Of a DNA stretch of 9,183 bases, positions 6,269 to 9,183 are shown piece by piece. The DNA is from Pseudobdellovibrionaceae bacterium. GTDB lineage: Bacteria; Bdellovibrionota; Bdellovibrionia; Bdellovibrionales; JAMPXM01. Every line of letters starts with the position of its first letter. Positions within the stretch are counted from its first letter, which is position 1. The stretch lies in assembly GCA_913774795.1 (NCBI GenBank), contig CAJYIL010000457.1, positions 1 to 9,183 of the forward strand, given 5' to 3'. Made by a program: the position numbers and the translations under genes. The notes under the pieces were generated by a model, which had not been told where the DNA came from, did not search any database, and saw only the letters and a list, made by a program, of their open reading frames with translations.

Positions 6269-6799
6269 TTATCTGAAATGCGCCGCCACGAAGAAAAGAA
6301 CACCGACGGCGCTTAAAACATAACTCACCAAAAGAAAACGGCGCCGGCGACTCAAGATCGCGACGGCTGCCAGAGCGATCGCGACTTGAAAGAGAGTCAC
6401 CGAACGCGCGACCTTTTCGTGAACTTCGAGATGGCGCCGAGAGCTCGACTCAAACTCCTTGGCTTTCTCGGAGATCTTTTCTTGGTCGTGGTGATAGCTC
6501 TTTAACTTCTCGTTTTGAAGTTCAGTCGGAGCTTTCCCGAGCTCGCGAAGAAGATCGAGCTTACTCTCGAGCACGGCGCTCTTCACTCCTTTAGCTTGAT
6601 AGTAATTCCACTCGTTGGCGGCTTGAATCTGATCGACCATCGCTTCGTTGGCGTGTTGGCCCGCGATTAGCGCCGCGATTGCGGCACCGACCGCCATGAG
6701 AGCCGAAGCCAGCGCGGCTTGACCGAGCCAGCCCCTTTCGCCGACGGCGTGATGAACGCTCTCTTGCACTTGCTCGAGTGGAACTTCGATCTCTTCCAG
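6269..6799 (-). CDS. DUF4337-family membrane protein, probable CTG start
   Basis: The core AGQHANEAMVDQ followed by ANEWNYYQAKGVKS matches the DUF4337 hallmark (ANEA..IQA...W.YYQAK..K). The layout is one N-terminal membrane segment before the motif, a charged helical or coiled-coil middle, and two closely spaced hydrophobic segments at the C-terminus with RRRR between them. The first standard start is GTG at 6769, but the in-frame codons upstream read (L)EEIEVPLEQVQESVHH. As I recall, this is the usual N-terminal pattern of the family (an 'E.PLE..hE.ihh' region). A CTG at 6799, with AGGA 9 bases upstream, would begin translation exactly there and give 176 residues. There are only 11 bases between this CTG and the preceding gene's TAG, so the two genes form an operon. 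The function of DUF4337 is unknown. Confidence 0.87.
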   Translation of the reverse strand: MEEIEVPLEQVQESVHHAVGERGWLGQAALASALMAVGAAIAALIAGQHANEAMVDQIQAANEWNYYQAKGVKSAVLESKLDLLRELGKAPTELQNEKLKSYHHDQEKISEKAKEFESSSRRHLEVHEKVARSVTLFQVAIALAAVAILSRRRRFLLVSYVLSAVGVLFFVAAHFR

Positions 6800-6808
6800 G
6801 CAGTTTGA

Positions 6809-6812
6809 TCCT
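6809..6812 (-). promoter_or_regulatory. Ribosome binding site AGGA that favours the CTG start of the DUF4337 gene
   Basis: On the minus strand, AGGA overlaps the TAG stop of the outer-membrane gene and lies 9 bases before CTG 6799 but 39 bases before GTG 6769. The GTG has no good purine-rich element at a normal distance. This spacing, together with the conserved-looking N-terminus, supports the unusual CTG. Confidence 0.5.
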
Positions 6813-7770
6813 AAAGGTTGAACGTCGCGGAAATGGCCGCGTTCGTGCGCGACACTCGAATATCTTCAGGGATAAACTGCACATTTGGATAGAGAAATAA
6901 ATCGCGAGTGAGTGAGATGCCGATGCCTGTGCTCGAATAAACTTTGTTCGGGTTCCAGGTCGATGATCGCGGTTCGCTCCGATAATGATCGGCCATGAAG
7001 CCGACGAGAGTTCTGAAATTTAAGCTTTCGTTGATCACGTACTCGAAGAAAGGAAAGGCCCCGACGTTGAAGTTTGCCTGTTGATCGTAATTCTCGGTGC
7101 CGGAGAAAAAGTTTGCCGCCGCACTGAGAGTCGTTCCGAGAGAAAACTTCGAGCCACCAAAGTCGTAAACGAGAGTTTGCGTAAAGCCCACTCCGCTCGA
7201 CTGATCAATACTCTGATAATAGTTTGTCGTGAAAGCGGTACCGCTCACTTGCGTGACGGCCTGAATTCCCGCGATCTTGTAGAGCGTCTGAAAACCAACG
7301 GTCGGGTTACTGACCGAAGTGCGCTGGCGTAGCGATTCGCCTTGTCCATCGTGGAAGGGGCGGTCGACACCGACGCCGACTGACGTAAAGATCGAATTCA
7401 AAGAGCTCAGGCGGTAGTTGAAGCCCACCGTTCCGCCGATGCGAGGAGCGATTTGGGTACCGGCGGATGAGGTGATGTTCGGGCGAGTATCGCTAAACGG
7501 AGAATCGACAGGACCGCCGCTGTAAGAGAGAGTCGCCGAAGCGCTATATTTCTTTTTGGCGCCAGTCTCCGCGCGTATTTTGCGATTGGTGATGACTTCG
7601 TCCGTATCGGGCTGGGTCGGTTTCGTTTCGCCGATATCGGTGCCGGTAGGAGCGACTTCGTCGACCTTCACTTTTTCGGTTGCGGCCTTTTCGTCCTGTG
7701 CAAAAGCGGGCGAAGTCGCCATTAAGCAGGCGAGAGCGGTCGTTGCGATCGATAAAGAGCCAAAAGACAT
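6811..7770 (-). CDS. Putative outer-membrane beta-barrel protein
   Basis: This 319-residue protein has a signal peptide (MSFGSLSIATTALACLMATS, cleavage after PAFA), then an acidic, Lys/Thr-rich, disordered-looking stretch to about residue 75. From there the sequence alternates polar and hydrophobic/aromatic residues with many glycines, as in GGTVGFNYRLSSLNSIFTSV and KFSLGTTLSAAANFFSG, to the end. The C-terminus is ISATFNL, a hydrophobic final strand ending in F-x-L, in keeping with BAM-assembled outer-membrane barrels. The frame stays open upstream to 7818, but ATG 7770 is preferred because GGAGG lies 5 bases before it and the signal peptide starts there. No ligand or channel function is evident. 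It is followed by the DUF4337 gene with an 11-base gap and probably shares its transcript. Confidence 0.8.
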   Translation of the reverse strand: MSFGSLSIATTALACLMATSPAFAQDEKAATEKVKVDEVAPTGTDIGETKPTQPDTDEVITNRKIRAETGAKKKYSASATLSYSGGPVDSPFSDTRPNITSSAGTQIAPRIGGTVGFNYRLSSLNSIFTSVGVGVDRPFHDGQGESLRQRTSVSNPTVGFQTLYKIAGIQAVTQVSGTAFTTNYYQSIDQSSGVGFTQTLVYDFGGSKFSLGTTLSAAANFFSGTENYDQQANFNVGAFPFFEYVINESLNFRTLVGFMADHYRSEPRSSTWNPNKVYSSTGIGISLTRDLFLYPNVQFIPEDIRVSRTNAAISATFNL

Positions 7771-7919
7771 TCGAGCCTCCGGGTTGTTTATGGAACTAGA
7801 ACCTCTTTTCACCCTCACCTTATCTTCTCGGCTCGCACAAGGGGTGCGCCGTTCGTGGCGACGAGAGTCATTGCTTTAAACAGAGTTCAGCAAAAGTGTA
7901 GACGAAAATTCACATCGGA
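7771..7919. other. Intergenic gap between the histidine kinase and the outer-membrane protein
   Basis: These 149 bases hold no gene. The Shine-Dalgarno of the outer-membrane gene (GGAGG on the minus strand) is at 7776-7780. A 5-bp stem, CGCAC/GTGCG (7834-7848), has no T-run and is not called a terminator. An AT-rich patch near 7870-7915 could hold a minus-strand promoter, but no clear -35/-10 pair is visible. Confidence 0.4.
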
Positions 7920-8873
7920 TTAAGGGGAGCTGAGGCGCACCAGCGTGTCGAGGAGCATCTGTTTTGAAACAGGTTTGGTGAGGTAGGCATCGCAGCCTGA
8001 TGCAAAGGCCCTCTTCTTTTCTTCGATGAGTGCGTGGGCAGTGAGAGCCACAATGGGCTTCGTGTAGCCACTCGTTCTCAGCTCGCGCGTCGCCGTATGG
8101 CCGTCTATTTGCGGCATCTGAATATCCATGAGGACGACATCGAAGTCGTCGTTCAGCGCCTTCGTAATCGCTTGTTCGCCGTTATCAGCGAATTTCGGCT
8201 CGATGCCGAAGCGTTTGAGAAGTCGTTCCATGAAGAGTTGATTGTCTTGGGAGTCTTCGGCGACCAAGACTTTCAGACCTTGAAGTCGATCGACGTCATC
8301 GGACGGAACATGAGACTTCGGTCGGGCACGCGGAGTCTCTTTCTCTGGCGTACCGATGCTACTCGAAAACGTCACGACGAACTCACAGCCCTCGCTCGCA
8401 TGACACTCAGCGATTTTCACATCGCCGCCAAGCTCGCGCGCAAGACGACGTGAAAGAGCGAGTCCGAGCCCCGTTCCGCCAAATTTTCGAGTGACCGACG
8501 TATCGGCTTGAGTAAACGGTGAGAAGAGTCGCTCAGCCTGTTCCTCGGTGAGACCCGGGCCGGTGTCCGTCACGCGCACCTCAACGCCAACCGCTTCCGC
8601 GTCTTGTTGCGGAACGTGGGGTTTCACGGTGATTTGAATCATGCCCTCAGACGTGAATTTGACGGCGTTGCCGATGATATTGGCGAGAACCTGGCGTACG
8701 CGAACGGCGTCGGAGTTGATATACTCTGGCGCATTTTCGTCGACGTAGGCTTCAAGAAGAAGATTCTTCGATCTCGCCTTTTTCTCAAATGTTCCGACGA
8801 TTTCCGAGATCAGGTTTCTGACGGGCACTTGCGTGATTTCAAAATCGATTTTTCCGGATTCGATTTTCGAAAA
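7920..8873 (-). pseudogene. Hybrid sensor histidine kinase, C-terminal part (HATPase + receiver); 5' end replaced by plant DNA
   Basis: The bacterial frame starts within FSKIESGKIDFE, which in hybrid kinases directly follows the phosphoacceptor helices (usual form D-F/L-SKIESGK). The ATPase domain follows, with the N box NIIGNAVKF, the G1 box DTGPGL, the F box FSPFTQAD and the G2 box GGTGLGLALSRRLARELGG. A short linker leads to a receiver domain: LKVLVAEDSQDNQ (acidic pocket), VVLMDIQMP with the phosphorylated Asp, VALTAH, and LTKP with the conserved Lys. The frame stays open to about 8891, but the codons after Phe (8871-8873) stop matching the family (Ile where Asp is expected), and an in-frame TGA occurs at 8892-8894 in AT-rich plant DNA. 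The sensor and His-containing regions are therefore missing. A GTG at 8828 could be called as a start but falls mid-domain. In its own genome the gene was probably intact; the break is the chimeric join. Confidence 0.93.
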
Positions 8874-8995
8874 AATAGATAATAAAGTAAGTCACAAATA
8901 AAATAAATAATAATTTTAAAAAATATTGAATAAGACGAGTGGTCAAACGTTGTAAGCAAAAACTTAAAATCTCTTGTATTATAGGACAGAGGGAG
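8874..8995. mobile_element. Stowaway-type MITE, truncated by the junction
   Basis: The right terminus GGACAGAGGGAG (8984-8995) is one or two bases from the classical Stowaway end (GGACGGAGGGAG, the reverse of CTCCCTCCGTCC). It is followed by TA (8996-8997), the Tc1/mariner target duplication. The AT-rich body upstream matches the general appearance of rice Stowaway elements. The left terminal repeat is absent because the element is cut at the bacterial junction. It is non-coding and non-autonomous. Confidence 0.85.
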
Positions 8996-9007
8996 TATGT
9001 ACTAGTA

Positions 9008-9152
9008 GGCCGTGTTTAGTTCCCCAAATTCCCAACTTTTTATCACATTACATCACATCGAAAACTTTACTACACATATAAACTACCAATTTTTTCTCTA
9101 AACTAATAACTTTCTTCCAACTTCTCTAACTTTTTCTCCTCTAAACATAGCC
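9008..9152. mobile_element. Complete 145-bp Tourist-like MITE
   Basis: The left end GGCCGTGTTTAG and the reverse complement of the right end (GGCTATGTTTAG, from CTAAACATAGCC at 9141-9152) agree at 10 of 12 positions, giving terminal inverted repeats. GTA flanks both sides (9005-9007 and 9153-9155), a 3-base target duplication of the length used by PIF/Harbinger elements, although those usually duplicate TTA/TAA. The body is pyrimidine-rich, with repeated AACTTTxT and CACATC motifs seen in this grass MITE group. It has no coding capacity. Confidence 0.82.
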
Positions 9153-9183
9153 GTAGTATCGATGATTTGTTCCCTTTTCCTCG

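Larger units (their letters stand above)
8874..9183. other. Grass (rice-like) nuclear DNA joined to the bacterial sequence
   Basis: From about 8874 the composition changes abruptly from GC-rich coding sequence to AT-rich non-coding sequence. Two recognisable grass repeat signatures lie back to back: GGACAGAGGGAGTA, the end of a Stowaway MITE, and GGCCGTGTTTAGTTCC, the terminal repeat of a very common grass MITE family. The internal stretch AATAAGACGAGTGGTCAAAC is, as I recall, typical of rice Stowaway copies. There is no bacterial gene in this segment. The exact breakpoint is uncertain by a few bases (about 8870-8880), since A/T-rich sequence runs across it. The last 28 bases (9156-9183) are unassigned flanking sequence. 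Confidence 0.9.

Noticed and set aside
7771..7818. Upstream start for the outer-membrane protein at 7818
   Set aside because: It would put 16 charged and polar residues before the signal peptide, whereas ATG 7770 has a strong GGAGG and begins the signal peptide exactly.
7834..7848. CGCAC/GTGCG hairpin as terminator of the histidine kinase gene
   Set aside because: The stem is only 5 bp and no T-run follows on either strand.
7920..8828. GTG 8828 as a true start giving a free-standing ATPase-receiver protein
   Set aside because: The frame continues upstream with family-typical FSKIESGK sequence; the start falls mid-protein and the missing part is explained by the plant join.
8874..9183. AT-rich genomic island or phage attachment region in the bacterium
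   Set aside because: The signatures are specific to grass MITEs, there are no bacterial genes, and the change occurs inside a kinase domain without a bacterial mobile-element end.

Overview
About 8.87 kb of this window is bacterial. It is compact, moderately GC-rich coding DNA from a Gram-negative organism: there is a lipobox lipoprotein, signal-peptide proteins and a probable outer-membrane barrel. The mix of an HExxH lipoprotein, a TauE/SafE membrane protein next to a cupredoxin, DUF4337 and a hybrid histidine kinase would suit a Bdellovibrionota-type bacterium. That placement is an impression from the proteins, not a demonstration. The last ~310 bases (about 8874-9183) are AT-rich and non-coding, and carry two hallmarks of grass nuclear DNA: the end of a Stowaway-type MITE and a complete small MITE starting GGCCGTGTTTAGTTCC. 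They resemble rice repeats closely. The join falls inside the histidine kinase gene, so the window is most simply read as a bacterial/plant chimera (contamination, mis-assembly or ligation).

Layout. 1-1892, minus strand: a radical SAM/helix-hairpin-helix DNA-repair-type protein, and downstream of it, overlapping by GTGA, the start of its usual UDG-like partner, cut by the window edge. An 18-bp near-perfect palindrome lies just upstream of the radical SAM start. 1996-3581, minus: a lipoprotein with an HExxH zinc-protease motif, joined by a TAATG overlap to a membrane-anchored proline-rich protein. 3742-4849, plus: a TauE/SafE-family membrane protein with a His-rich loop, overlapping a small periplasmic cupredoxin; this is a likely copper-handling pair. 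4973-6268, plus: a secreted 431-residue protein of unknown function with a conserved-looking Cys-Cys motif. 6269-7770, minus: an outer-membrane-type beta-rich protein followed by a DUF4337 protein whose best start is a CTG codon. 7920 to ~8873, minus: the ATPase and receiver half of a hybrid histidine kinase, whose N-terminal sensor and phosphoacceptor region is lost at the plant junction.

No rRNA, tRNA, CRISPR array, phage gene or bacterial insertion sequence was seen. There is no convincing evidence of a new multi-gene defence or mobile system. The points most worth following up are the chimeric junction, the HExxH lipoprotein pair, the insertion in the radical SAM protein and its upstream palindrome, and the TauE/cupredoxin pair.
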